From NCBI GenBank assembly GCA_947458565.1, contig CANGZK010000057.1, positions 1 through 7,239 on the forward strand: a stretch of DNA of 7,239 nt, in the 5' to 3' direction. Below are positions 1 to 6,585 of the stretch, piece after piece (position 1 is the stretch's first letter; each line of letters starts with the position of its first letter). The DNA is from Acidimicrobiaceae bacterium (GTDB lineage Bacteria > Actinomycetota > Acidimicrobiia > Acidimicrobiales > Ilumatobacteraceae). Under the pieces are notes generated by a model, which was not told where the DNA came from, made no database searches, and saw only the letters and a program-made list of their open reading frames with translations. Position numbers and translations under genes: made by a program.

Positions 1-1460
1 AGTGCACCACCAACAATTGCAAGCCCAGCGAGAACAACGAGCGGCATCAACATAATGCGTGGGCTCTCGTGCGGAGTGAAGTCGCCATGCGCACCATTTT
101 CGGCTGCATGATCATTCCACTTTGCCTCACCGTAAAACACCATGATCACTTGACGCGTCATGTAATACGCCGTCAACAATGCAGTCACTACTCCGACTAC
201 ATACAAACCGCGATTGTTCGCATACACATAGAGCAAGATTTCGTCCTTCGACCAAAAACCCGCAAATGGTGGCACTCCTGCAATCGCAAGCCAGCCGATG
301 ATGAACGTCATTGCAGTAACTGGCATTACTTTGCGCAACGCACCCATGCGACGCATGTCTTGTTCGTGGTGCATGCCATGAATGACAGAACCAGAGCCGA
401 GGAACAACAGTGCCTTGAAGAATGCATGAGTGATCATGTGGAAAATGGCTGCAACATATGCGCCTGAACCGATCGCCAAGAACATGAAACCGAGTTGCGA
501 CACCGTTGAGTACGCCAATACTTTCTTGATGTCATTTTGTGCGACTGCAACCGTGGCCGCATACAACGCAGTTGCTGCACCGACGCACGCAATGACTGTT
601 GGTGCCCATGAATACGACTCATGGAGCACTGGGCTCATGCGCGTCATTAAGAACACACCAGACGTCACCATGGTTGCCGCATGGATGAGCGCCGAAACCG
701 GTGTTGGGCCTTCCATCGCATCTGGCAACCAGAGATACAGCGGCAACTGCGCACTCTTGCCACATGCACCAACAAACAACAACATCGCGATGGCCGTTGC
801 TGTCACCGGGGCTAACGAACCGGAATGAGCGGCTTCATTGATGCCGTCATACGAGAGAGTTCCTACTGCACTGAACGCCAGAAACATTGCGGTCATCACA
901 CCAAAGTCGCCGATGCGGTTGGTAACAAAAGCTTTTTTGCCGGCAACTGCAGCAGAGTCGCGCGTATGCCAGAACGAAATGAGGAAGTACGAGCAAGCGC
1001 CAACGCCCTCCCACCCAAGGAAGGTGACGAGCAAGTTTTCGCCGAGCACCAACATGAGCATCGAGAACACGAACAGGTTGAGGTACAAGAAAAACTTTGA
1101 AAACTTTGGATCGCCGTGCATGTAACCAATTGCATAGAGGTGAATCAGCGAACCAATACCAGTGATAAACAGCGCCATCGTGATCGACAACGGGTCTGCC
1201 AACAACGCCATGTCTACTTGCAGCGAGCCAACTGGCAACCACTTAAACATTGTCACTACTTGGTGGCGCTCTTCAGCCGGGCGAGAAAGCAGATTGAAAA
1301 ACACCGAAACGGTAATGAGGAACGACCCAATGGTCATGAACGATGCAAGCCAGCCAGCCTGCGGTTCGCCCAGGCGGCGGCCAAAAACCATGATGACAAG
1401 TGCACCGAATAGCGGCAACACAGGCACGAGCCAGAGATGATCGGTGAAAAAACCAGTCAC
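1..1460 (-). CDS. nuoL: NADH-quinone oxidoreductase subunit L (NuoL), N-terminal 486 codons; 3' end outside window
   Basis: NuoL is the distal antiporter-like subunit (Mrp/ND5 family) that pumps protons in the membrane arm. I translated this frame by hand: it is open from a GTG at 1460 to the window edge, giving 486 of an expected 600 or more residues. It begins MTGFFTDHLWLVPVLPLFGA. Key residues appear in order: Glu151 in FLGWEGVGACSYFLI (E. coli Glu144), Lys235 in GACGKSAQLPLYLWLPDAME (E. coli Lys229), His260 in PVSALIHAATMVTSG, Lys349 in THAFFKALLFLGSGSVIHG (E. coli Lys342), and Lys405 in PPFAGFWSKDEIL (E. coli Lys399). The visible part ends with PHESPRIMLMPLVVLA and GLAIVGGA. The missing C-terminus should contain the last membrane helices and the long lateral helix. 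GTG is chosen because the nuoK stop lies two codons upstream in the same frame and GAAGGG sits 7 nt before it. nuoM and nuoN are expected next, outside the window. Confidence 0.97.
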   Translation of the reverse strand, partial: MTGFFTDHLWLVPVLPLFGALVIMVFGRRLGEPQAGWLASFMTIGSFLITVSVFFNLLSRPAEERHQVVTMFKWLPVGSLQVDMALLADPLSITMALFITGIGSLIHLYAIGYMHGDPKFSKFFLYLNLFVFSMLMLVLGENLLVTFLGWEGVGACSYFLISFWHTRDSAAVAGKKAFVTNRIGDFGVMTAMFLAFSAVGTLSYDGINEAAHSGSLAPVTATAIAMLLFVGACGKSAQLPLYLWLPDAMEGPTPVSALIHAATMVTSGVFLMTRMSPVLHESYSWAPTVIACVGAATALYAATVAVAQNDIKKVLAYSTVSQLGFMFLAIGSGAYVAAIFHMITHAFFKALLFLGSGSVIHGMHHEQDMRRMGALRKVMPVTAMTFIIGWLAIAGVPPFAGFWSKDEILLYVYANNRGLYVVGVVTALLTAYYMTRQVIMVFYGEAKWNDHAAENGAHGDFTPHESPRIMLMPLVVLAGLAIVGGA

Positions 1461-1463
1461 GGC

Positions 1464-1784
1464 TTAGCCCTTCAACTCTGCAAGGTCGTCAACAGTGATG
1501 CCACTGCGACGGCGCATAATCGCAACGATGATGCCAAGGCCAACTACTACTTCTGCTGCTGCCACCACGAGCACAAAAAACACAATCGCCTGTCCATCAA
1601 TGTCGTTAAGACGACGACCGAGGGTTACGAACGTGAGGTTGACTGCGTTCAGCATCAACTCGATGCACATAAACATGACAAGTGGATTGCGACGTACCAA
1701 CACACCAACAGTGCCGATTGTGAACAGCGCTGCAGAAAGGAGCAAATACCAGGTTGTGGTGGGTACAACAATCAGTGCGTTCAT
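1464..1784 (-). CDS. nuoK: NADH-quinone oxidoreductase subunit K (NuoK)
   Basis: NuoK is a three-helix membrane subunit related to MrpC of multi-subunit Na+/H+ antiporters and forms part of a proton path in complex I. It has 106 residues, about six more than E. coli, all at the N-terminus. The two membrane glutamates essential in the family are present: Glu42 in FMCIELMLNAVNLTF (E. coli Glu36) and Glu78 in VAAAEVVVGLGI (E. coli Glu72). The loop GRRLNDIDGQAIVFFVLVVA between helices 2 and 3 is typical, and the end DDLAELKG resembles the usual NuoK C-terminus. The ATG at 1784 overlaps the nuoJ TGA by 4 nt and has GGTGG 7 nt upstream. There is no other credible start before the first helix. TAA is followed 3 nt later by the nuoL GTG. 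Confidence 0.97.
   Translation of the reverse strand: MNALIVVPTTTWYLLLSAALFTIGTVGVLVRRNPLVMFMCIELMLNAVNLTFVTLGRRLNDIDGQAIVFFVLVVAAAEVVVGLGIIVAIMRRRSGITVDDLAELKG
1468..1473 (-). promoter_or_regulatory. Ribosome binding site for nuoL
   Basis: GAAGGG lies inside the last codons of nuoK, 7 nt before the GTG at 1460. It decides the nuoL start: the nuoK TAA is the nearest in-frame stop, and no ATG or GTG lies between it and 1460. Confidence 0.75.
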
Positions 1785-2317
1785 GACTTGACCACCGTGC
1801 GTCGGCGCATCAGCAGCACGGTGCCGACAACGGCAACGACCAACAAGATAGAAGTGATTTCAAAAGCCATCACGTAATCAGAAAAAATAGACGAAGCCAA
1901 TTGCTGAATATTGGCATCAGGGTTATCGCCAGCAACATTGCTCGCAATGCCCTCACCACGCGAAATCACTGAATCTGCGCCAGTGTAAATAGCGGCACCA
2001 AGTAGGCCAAGCAGGCATGCACCAACTACGCCAGCAACCCAGCGCTGACCTGCAAGTGGCTCAGTCTTCAGGTTTTCAACTTGGTCAACGCCCAGCAACA
2101 TGATCACGAACAAGAACAGCACCACGATGGCGCCGGCATACACAATCACTTGCACTGCAGCCAGAAACTCGGCGTGCTGGGCTACAAATAACACGGCAAT
2201 TCCAAACAAGGTCAACACCAAGCTGAGTGCTGCGTGCACGGGGTGCTTGCGTAATACGACACCAAGTGCGCCAATAATGATCATGGCCGTGGCACAAACA
2301 AAAACGAAGAGTTCCAC
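1781..2317 (-). CDS. nuoJ: NADH-quinone oxidoreductase subunit J (NuoJ)
   Basis: NuoJ is a small membrane subunit of the proton-translocating arm, packed between NuoH/NuoA and NuoK. It has 178 residues, close to E. coli NuoJ (about 184). It lacks the long C-terminal extension that I recall in many high-GC actinomycete forms. Five hydrophobic segments are visible, at about residues 2-21, 28-46, 54-75, 93-112 and 147-169. The family hallmark is VQVIVYAGAIVVLFLFVIML in the third segment, with Tyr60. The fifth segment starts YVMAFEITSILL with Glu153, also typical. The start is GTG at 2317, which shares a base with the nuoI stop (TAGTG). The next in-frame ATG, at codon 12, would remove half of the first membrane segment, so GTG is preferred. 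The ribosome site is weak (GTGAG about 8 nt upstream), which suggests coupling to nuoI translation. The stop overlaps the nuoK start (ATGA). Confidence 0.96.
   Translation of the reverse strand: MELFVFVCATAMIIIGALGVVLRKHPVHAALSLVLTLFGIAVLFVAQHAEFLAAVQVIVYAGAIVVLFLFVIMLLGVDQVENLKTEPLAGQRWVAGVVGACLLGLLGAAIYTGADSVISRGEGIASNVAGDNPDANIQQLASSIFSDYVMAFEITSILLVVAVVGTVLLMRRRTVVKS
1791..1796 (-). promoter_or_regulatory. Ribosome binding site for nuoK
   Basis: GGTGGT lies inside the end of nuoJ, with its GGTGG core 7 nt before the nuoK ATG at 1784. It supports the start that gives about six more residues than E. coli NuoK. Confidence 0.6.
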
Positions 2318-2976
2318 TAGTCGCTACTCACTTCAGGGGCACGCACGCCGTAACCAAGCTCGCCGCTCCAGCCAACTACTCCACTAAACGATGCATCACC
2401 AGACGCAGCGGTTGCGCGCATCCAGCCAGACGTGTTTTGATCTTCCCCTGGACGCCAGTCTTCCCACGGCATGTGTTGCGGTTGACCGTCATCGCCTACA
2501 AGCAATTCGGTCTTTGTATAAATCGCATCTTGGCGATTGGTGAATGAGAATTCGAACAACTTTGACTCAGTGATTGCTTCCGTTGGGCAAGCCTCAACAC
2601 ACAAGTCGCAGTGAATGCAACGCAAGTAATTGATTTCATAGATCCAACCAAAACGCTCGCCTGGCGATGTTGGATTGTCGGGATCGTTGTCGGCGCCACG
2701 TACGTGAATGCATTTCGCTGGGCATACGGCAGCACACAATTCGCAGCCGATGCACTTTTCCATACCATCTTCGTAACGATTGAGCACATGACGACCATGC
2801 AAGCGCTCTGGCTTGTCGATCTTTGCGTCCATTTCTTCGGCACGCTTGCTCGACTCACCACTCTTTGACTTGCTGATTGACTTGCGGCGCACACGACCGC
2901 CCGAATACTGAGTGGTCACCTGATTATTTTTACCGCGTTGACGAGCAGTAACTAAAAAGCCTCCGAAGTAACCCAT
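2317..2976 (-). CDS. nuoI: NADH-quinone oxidoreductase subunit I (NuoI), 2x[4Fe-4S] ferredoxin type
   Basis: NuoI carries clusters N6a and N6b between NuoG and the terminal N2 cluster. It has 219 residues, against about 180 in E. coli. Two ferredoxin motifs are intact: CIGCELCAAVCPAKCI (Cys75, 78, 81 and 85) and CIHCDLCVEACPTEAI (Cys120, 123, 126 and 130). In this fold the last cysteine of each motif ligates the other cluster. LHGRHVLNR precedes the first motif and INYLRC the second, as is typical. The frame is open upstream to 3096, but that part lies inside nuoH and resembles nothing in the family. The ATG at 2976 gives MGYFGGFLVTAR, like the usual short N-terminal helix, and overlaps the nuoH stop by 1 nt (TAATG). 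Residues 26-55 are a Ser/Lys/Arg-rich linker. The C-terminal 65 residues are Trp- and Gly-rich and end in ELGYGVRAPEVSSD. The TAG stop overlaps the nuoJ GTG by 1 nt. Confidence 0.97.
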   Translation of the reverse strand: MGYFGGFLVTARQRGKNNQVTTQYSGGRVRRKSISKSKSGESSKRAEEMDAKIDKPERLHGRHVLNRYEDGMEKCIGCELCAAVCPAKCIHVRGADNDPDNPTSPGERFGWIYEINYLRCIHCDLCVEACPTEAITESKLFEFSFTNRQDAIYTKTELLVGDDGQPQHMPWEDWRPGEDQNTSGWMRATAASGDASFSGVVGWSGELGYGVRAPEVSSD

Positions 2977-4202
2977 TAGAACATCGACCCTTCGACTTCG
3001 CGTTGCTTGGCACTCACTTTGAATGCTGCTTGCAAGAGCGCATAACTTACGCCAAGAATTGCAACTGAAACTGTGGTGACAATCAGGGTATTCCAACCCT
3101 GGTCACGGCCAAGACGCTGTGCTGCGATCAACATAAACCAACCAAGCGATGCAGGGATCAATACTTTCCAACCCAAGTTCATCAACTGGTCGTAGCGGAA
3201 TCGCGGCAATGTGGCTCGCAGCCAGACATATATATAGAGAAACACGAGCACTTTGGCAAACAGCCAGATGGTGCCCTCAATACCGTTTGGAACAAACGGA
3301 ATATCGAGAACTGTGCCACGGATCGAGATGGGCTGTGGACCGCCAAAAAACAGGGTGACAATCAGTGCGCTCATGGTCACGGTATTCATGAATTCTGCAA
3401 GATAAAACAACGCAAATCGGATGCTCGAATACTCGGTGTTAAAACCACCAACCAATTCTTGCTCAGCTTCCACCAAGTCGAATGGAGGGCGATTGAGTTC
3501 TGCAGTTGCTGCGATAAGGAAGATGACGAAGGGCACGACCCCTGTAGCAACAACGTTCCAGTTGCCGATCGAGCTTTGGGCTGCAACGATGCCACTCGTT
3601 GAAAGTGTGCCCGTCACCAAGAACACTGTGCCAAGCGAAAGACCAAGTGCTGCTTCATAACTGACCATCTGTGCAGACGCGCGCACCGAACCCAGAAGTG
3701 GGTACTTTGAGCCGCTCGACCAGCCAGCCAACATGATTCCGTAAACAGCAATTGCCGAGATGGCAAGTGCAAACAACACGCCAACCGGCGGGTCTGCAAG
3801 TTGTACGCGAGTTGCATGACCAAACCAAGTCACCATGCCGTTATTGCCGTCGCGAAAGTCGCCACCGAGCGGAATAATCGCAAACGACAAGAACGCTGGC
3901 ACGAATGACAAAAACGGAGCGAGTTTAAACACGAAGCGATCTGAGCGATCTGGAATGAGATCTTCTTTAAAGAACAACTTGATTCCGTCGGCAAGTGTTT
4001 GCAGTAATCCAAATGGGCCTGCCTTGTTTGGGCCAATGCGGTTTTGCATTCCCGAAATCACTTTGCGTTCAAACCACACCATCAACATGGTTGCCACAAG
4101 GCCCGTCACGAACACAGCAAGCACTTTGAGGAGCACAATGACAAGCGGTGTCCACAACAATTCGCCGTTGAGCAACGGATCTATCGCAAACATGTTGTTC
4201 AT
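2976..4202 (-). CDS. nuoH: NADH-quinone oxidoreductase subunit H (NuoH)
   Basis: NuoH is the membrane subunit under the peripheral arm. It forms much of the quinone-binding cavity and the link from quinone chemistry to the proton channels. It has 408 residues with about eight hydrophobic segments, longer than E. coli NuoH (about 325) but in the range I expect for actinobacterial forms. Family signatures are ERKVISGMQNRIGPNKAGP (residues 45-63) followed by LLQTLADGIKLFFKED, and AELNRPPFDLVEAEQELVGG (234-253) with FNTEYSS after it. The latter is the acidic loop facing the quinone site, and its glutamates Glu235, Glu245, Glu247, Glu249 and Glu257 are all present. The ATG at 4202 overlaps the nuoG stop (ATGA) and has GAGAAG 5 nt upstream. 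A second in-frame ATG three codons later (4193) is possible but less well placed. The stop shares one base with the nuoI ATG. Confidence 0.98.
   Translation of the reverse strand: MNNMFAIDPLLNGELLWTPLVIVLLKVLAVFVTGLVATMLMVWFERKVISGMQNRIGPNKAGPFGLLQTLADGIKLFFKEDLIPDRSDRFVFKLAPFLSFVPAFLSFAIIPLGGDFRDGNNGMVTWFGHATRVQLADPPVGVLFALAISAIAVYGIMLAGWSSGSKYPLLGSVRASAQMVSYEAALGLSLGTVFLVTGTLSTSGIVAAQSSIGNWNVVATGVVPFVIFLIAATAELNRPPFDLVEAEQELVGGFNTEYSSIRFALFYLAEFMNTVTMSALIVTLFFGGPQPISIRGTVLDIPFVPNGIEGTIWLFAKVLVFLYIYVWLRATLPRFRYDQLMNLGWKVLIPASLGWFMLIAAQRLGRDQGWNTLIVTTVSVAILGVSYALLQAAFKVSAKQREVEGSMF
2988..2993 (-). promoter_or_regulatory. Ribosome binding site for nuoI
   Basis: GAAGGG lies inside the end of nuoH, 11 nt before the nuoI ATG at 2976, slightly longer than usual spacing. 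With the TAATG stop-start overlap it supports starting nuoI here and not at the longer upstream reading. Confidence 0.6.
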
Positions 4203-6583
4203 GAAATCTTCTCGATCTTGAGATCAATGACGTCTTTGGTGACATCCAACAATTCGCGTGCATCGGAACCACTCAAATTGATTGGCAACCATGCGGTGCC
4301 GCGCAACACGTCGACAGACTCTTGCAATGGCAACACCAATGTGGCTCGCTGCGAAGTGACGCGTACCGACTCGCCAACCTGCGCGCCAATGCGAGGCACA
4401 TCGAGCGGATGAACAATGACTGCCGCCGAAGGAGCAAGGGTTGACAACGACGGGCTCTTGGCGGTGCCGATTGCATTGTCGTACAACTTGCGCGACACAA
4501 CTGCGCGATAGTCGTACGAGTTACGCTCAATGCTTGCGGCATCGGCACGTGTGAGCGTTATTGGAGTTGGATGCGCAACGATCACTCCGTCGTGCTCCAC
4601 TGCGTGGGTATCCGTAGCGGGAGCAAACTCACTAACTCCCAAAATCATTGCTGTGCGCACTTCGTTATACGAAGCAAAACCCAAATCATGTGATGTTGCT
4701 GTGCCCAACTCGACGGCAATCATCCAGTCTGGGCGTGAAGTACCAACTGGCGTTATCGACTGCGCAACATTGCTGATGCGACCTTCCACGTTTGTTGTCG
4801 TGCCCACTTTTTCGCCATAAGCAGCAGCTGGCAACACGATGTCGGCAAGTGCTGACGATTGTGTAATGAAGGTATCAATTGCAATGATGTTGCGCGCGCC
4901 AGAAATACCACGGCGAGCCAAGTCGGCATCGGGAACATCAGAGAGCGGATCGGCGCCGAGCAAAACTAGACATTCAATCTTGCCTGCTGCGGCTGCTTCA
5001 AGAATCTCGGATGTTGATTTGCCACCATTGCGAGGAGTGAGACCAGCATGGATAGCGCCACGAACATTGCCACGACGCAACGCCGGAAGCACCGTGGCCT
5101 GCGGTGCCATATGCAGCACTTCGGCAAGCGCATGCACTACAGACTCTTCTGATTCGGCCAAGTTCATGCGGCCAACAATGACAACGACAGAACCACTTGC
5201 AAGCTGTGCCGTAAATGCTGCATCAGTAGCGAGTGCGCGCAGTGCGGCTGCTGTCTTGCCCGGCTCAACATGAACTTTCTTCCATGCCTTACCTGCCAAA
5301 CCAGTTACGCGAGGCGACACTTCAACTACACGACCCGTGCGCTTCTCCGCTGCATGCCGCACACGTAGGTACAACACTGGCAACTCTTCTTTGAGGTCTG
5401 GGGCGAGCAAGATAATGGTCTTGGCTGTATCGATGTCGGCAATTGTTGCTTGGGGCAACGAGAACACTTGCGGTGGAAGTCCGTCTGCGAGTTGTGAGTC
5501 GCGCGAGTCGACACCAAGCGCATTGGCAAGTTGCGCCCATGCAAATGCATCTTCATTGGTGCCGCGCGCACCGCCGATAAAGGCAACAGACTGCGGGCTA
5601 ACGGTGAGCGCTGTGCGCAACATGCGAGCAGCCGAATCGATCGCTACAGACCAACTCGTTGCGCTCAAGTTTCCGCTTGCGTCTTTGATTAACGGAGTCG
5701 TCAGGCGATCCTTTGAATTGATCGACTCAAAATTGAAGCGGCCCTTGTCGCACAACCATCCCCAGTTGACTGGCTGGCTGTCTACACCCTGATAGCGAAC
5801 CAATTCGTCACGACTGCTTTGCACCACTGTGCGACAGCCAACTGAACATGTTGTGCAGGTGCTCTCAACATGCTCGATGTCCCACGGGCGAGCCTTAAAT
5901 CGGTAAGGCTTTGCGGTGAGCGCGCCAACTGGGCAAGTTTGTACAGTGTTGCCCGAGAAGTACGAGCTAAATGGCTCGTCAGGAAATGTCATTACTTGCG
6001 TATTGTTTCCACGACTTGTAAACGAAATCAGCGCATCGCCAGCAACTTCGTCAGCAAAGCGCGTGCAACGATCGCACAAAATGCAACGCTCACGATCGAG
6101 ATACACATTTTCACTTATGGCGATTGGCTTTTCGTAGTGACGCTTCTCTTCGACGAAGCGGCTCTCACCAGGGCCATGGCTAAATGCTTGATCTTGCAAC
6201 GGGCACTCGCCACCTTTGTCGCACACCGGGCAATCGAGCGGATGGTTGGCAAGTAACAACTCGAGCACACCCTCTTGAGCTTTCTTAACACCTTCAGTCT
6301 CTGTATTAACGACTTGGCCTTCTGCAACTGGCGTCATGCATGACACCACCATCATTGGTCCGCGTGGGCCAACAACTTCAACGAGACATTGGCGGCACAT
6401 GCCCACCGGTTCCATGCGTGGGTGATAACAAAAGCGTGGAATGAAATCATCTGTGCGATCTGCGGCCGCAATAATCATTTCGCCTTTGCGTGCAGCAACA
6501 ACTTTGCCGTTAATAGTGACGCTGACCGCATTTGGATCCACGACTGGCTCTGGCGCTGTTGTGTTTGAATCAACTGTTGTCAT
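4199..6583 (-). CDS. nuoG: NADH-quinone oxidoreductase subunit G (NuoG)
   Basis: NuoG is the large iron-sulfur subunit of the peripheral arm and carries electrons from NuoF/NuoE towards NuoI. It has 794 residues. The N-terminal ferredoxin domain has 2Fe-2S ligands Cys52, Cys63, Cys66 and Cys82 (MEPVGMCRQC). The His-Cys 4Fe-4S cluster (N5 type) has His114, Cys118, Cys121 and Cys127 (HPLDCPVCDKGGECPLQDQ). The next 4Fe-4S cluster (N4 type) has Cys167, Cys170, Cys173 and Cys217. A fourth set, Cys243, Cys246, Cys250 and Cys278, matches the off-path N7 cluster kept in some bacteria. From about residue 290 it continues as a molybdopterin-oxidoreductase-like fold (LVLLGADPLSDVPDADLARR, then DIVLPAAAYGEKVGTTTNVE), which in this family holds no molybdenum. 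It ends with a dinucleotide-binding-like domain from about residue 695. The ATG lies 2 nt after the nuoF stop and has GGGG 7 nt upstream. The TGA stop overlaps the nuoH start by 4 nt. Confidence 0.98.
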   Translation of the reverse strand: MTTVDSNTTAPEPVVDPNAVSVTINGKVVAARKGEMIIAAADRTDDFIPRFCYHPRMEPVGMCRQCLVEVVGPRGPMMVVSCMTPVAEGQVVNTETEGVKKAQEGVLELLLANHPLDCPVCDKGGECPLQDQAFSHGPGESRFVEEKRHYEKPIAISENVYLDRERCILCDRCTRFADEVAGDALISFTSRGNNTQVMTFPDEPFSSYFSGNTVQTCPVGALTAKPYRFKARPWDIEHVESTCTTCSVGCRTVVQSSRDELVRYQGVDSQPVNWGWLCDKGRFNFESINSKDRLTTPLIKDASGNLSATSWSVAIDSAARMLRTALTVSPQSVAFIGGARGTNEDAFAWAQLANALGVDSRDSQLADGLPPQVFSLPQATIADIDTAKTIILLAPDLKEELPVLYLRVRHAAEKRTGRVVEVSPRVTGLAGKAWKKVHVEPGKTAAALRALATDAAFTAQLASGSVVVIVGRMNLAESEESVVHALAEVLHMAPQATVLPALRRGNVRGAIHAGLTPRNGGKSTSEILEAAAAGKIECLVLLGADPLSDVPDADLARRGISGARNIIAIDTFITQSSALADIVLPAAAYGEKVGTTTNVEGRISNVAQSITPVGTSRPDWMIAVELGTATSHDLGFASYNEVRTAMILGVSEFAPATDTHAVEHDGVIVAHPTPITLTRADAASIERNSYDYRAVVSRKLYDNAIGTAKSPSLSTLAPSAAVIVHPLDVPRIGAQVGESVRVTSQRATLVLPLQESVDVLRGTAWLPINLSGSDARELLDVTKDVIDLKIEKIS
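4208..4213 (-). promoter_or_regulatory. Ribosome binding site for nuoH
   Basis: GAGAAG near the end of nuoG lies 5 nt before the nuoH ATG at 4202. It favours this ATG over the one three codons downstream. Confidence 0.6.
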
Positions 6584-6585
6584 GA

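Noticed and set aside
69..1877. Several plus-strand open frames of 90 to 146 codons opposite nuoL, nuoK and nuoJ
   Set aside because: They lie entirely antisense to strongly conserved complex I genes. Their translations are rich in His, Cys, Arg and Thr with no family resemblance. They are by-products of the codon bias on the coding strand.
2710..2712. Additional cysteine (Cys89) just after the first ferredoxin motif of NuoI
   Set aside because: E. coli NuoI has a cysteine at the same place (CPVGCI), so it is a known variant and not an extra cluster ligand.
2977..3096. 40-residue N-terminal extension of nuoI reaching into nuoH
   Set aside because: The extra residues are the out-of-frame reading of the conserved end of nuoH. 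The ATG at 2976 gives a normal NuoI N-terminus and the same overlap style as the neighbouring junctions.
3935..3955. Short direct repeat of GCGATCTG in the nuoH coding region
   Set aside because: It encodes the Asp-Arg-Ser-Asp-Arg stretch after the conserved FFKED segment. It is two copies only and best explained by coding.
4839..5792. Plus-strand open frames of 144 and 151 codons opposite nuoG
   Set aside because: Low-complexity Ala/Ser/Arg translations with no recognisable domain, fully antisense to the conserved NuoG molybdopterin-like domain.
5749..5856. Fourth 4Fe-4S ligand set in NuoG (Cys243, 246, 250, 278) as a possible novel cluster
   Set aside because: It matches the known off-path N7 cluster of bacterial NuoG, so it is expected.
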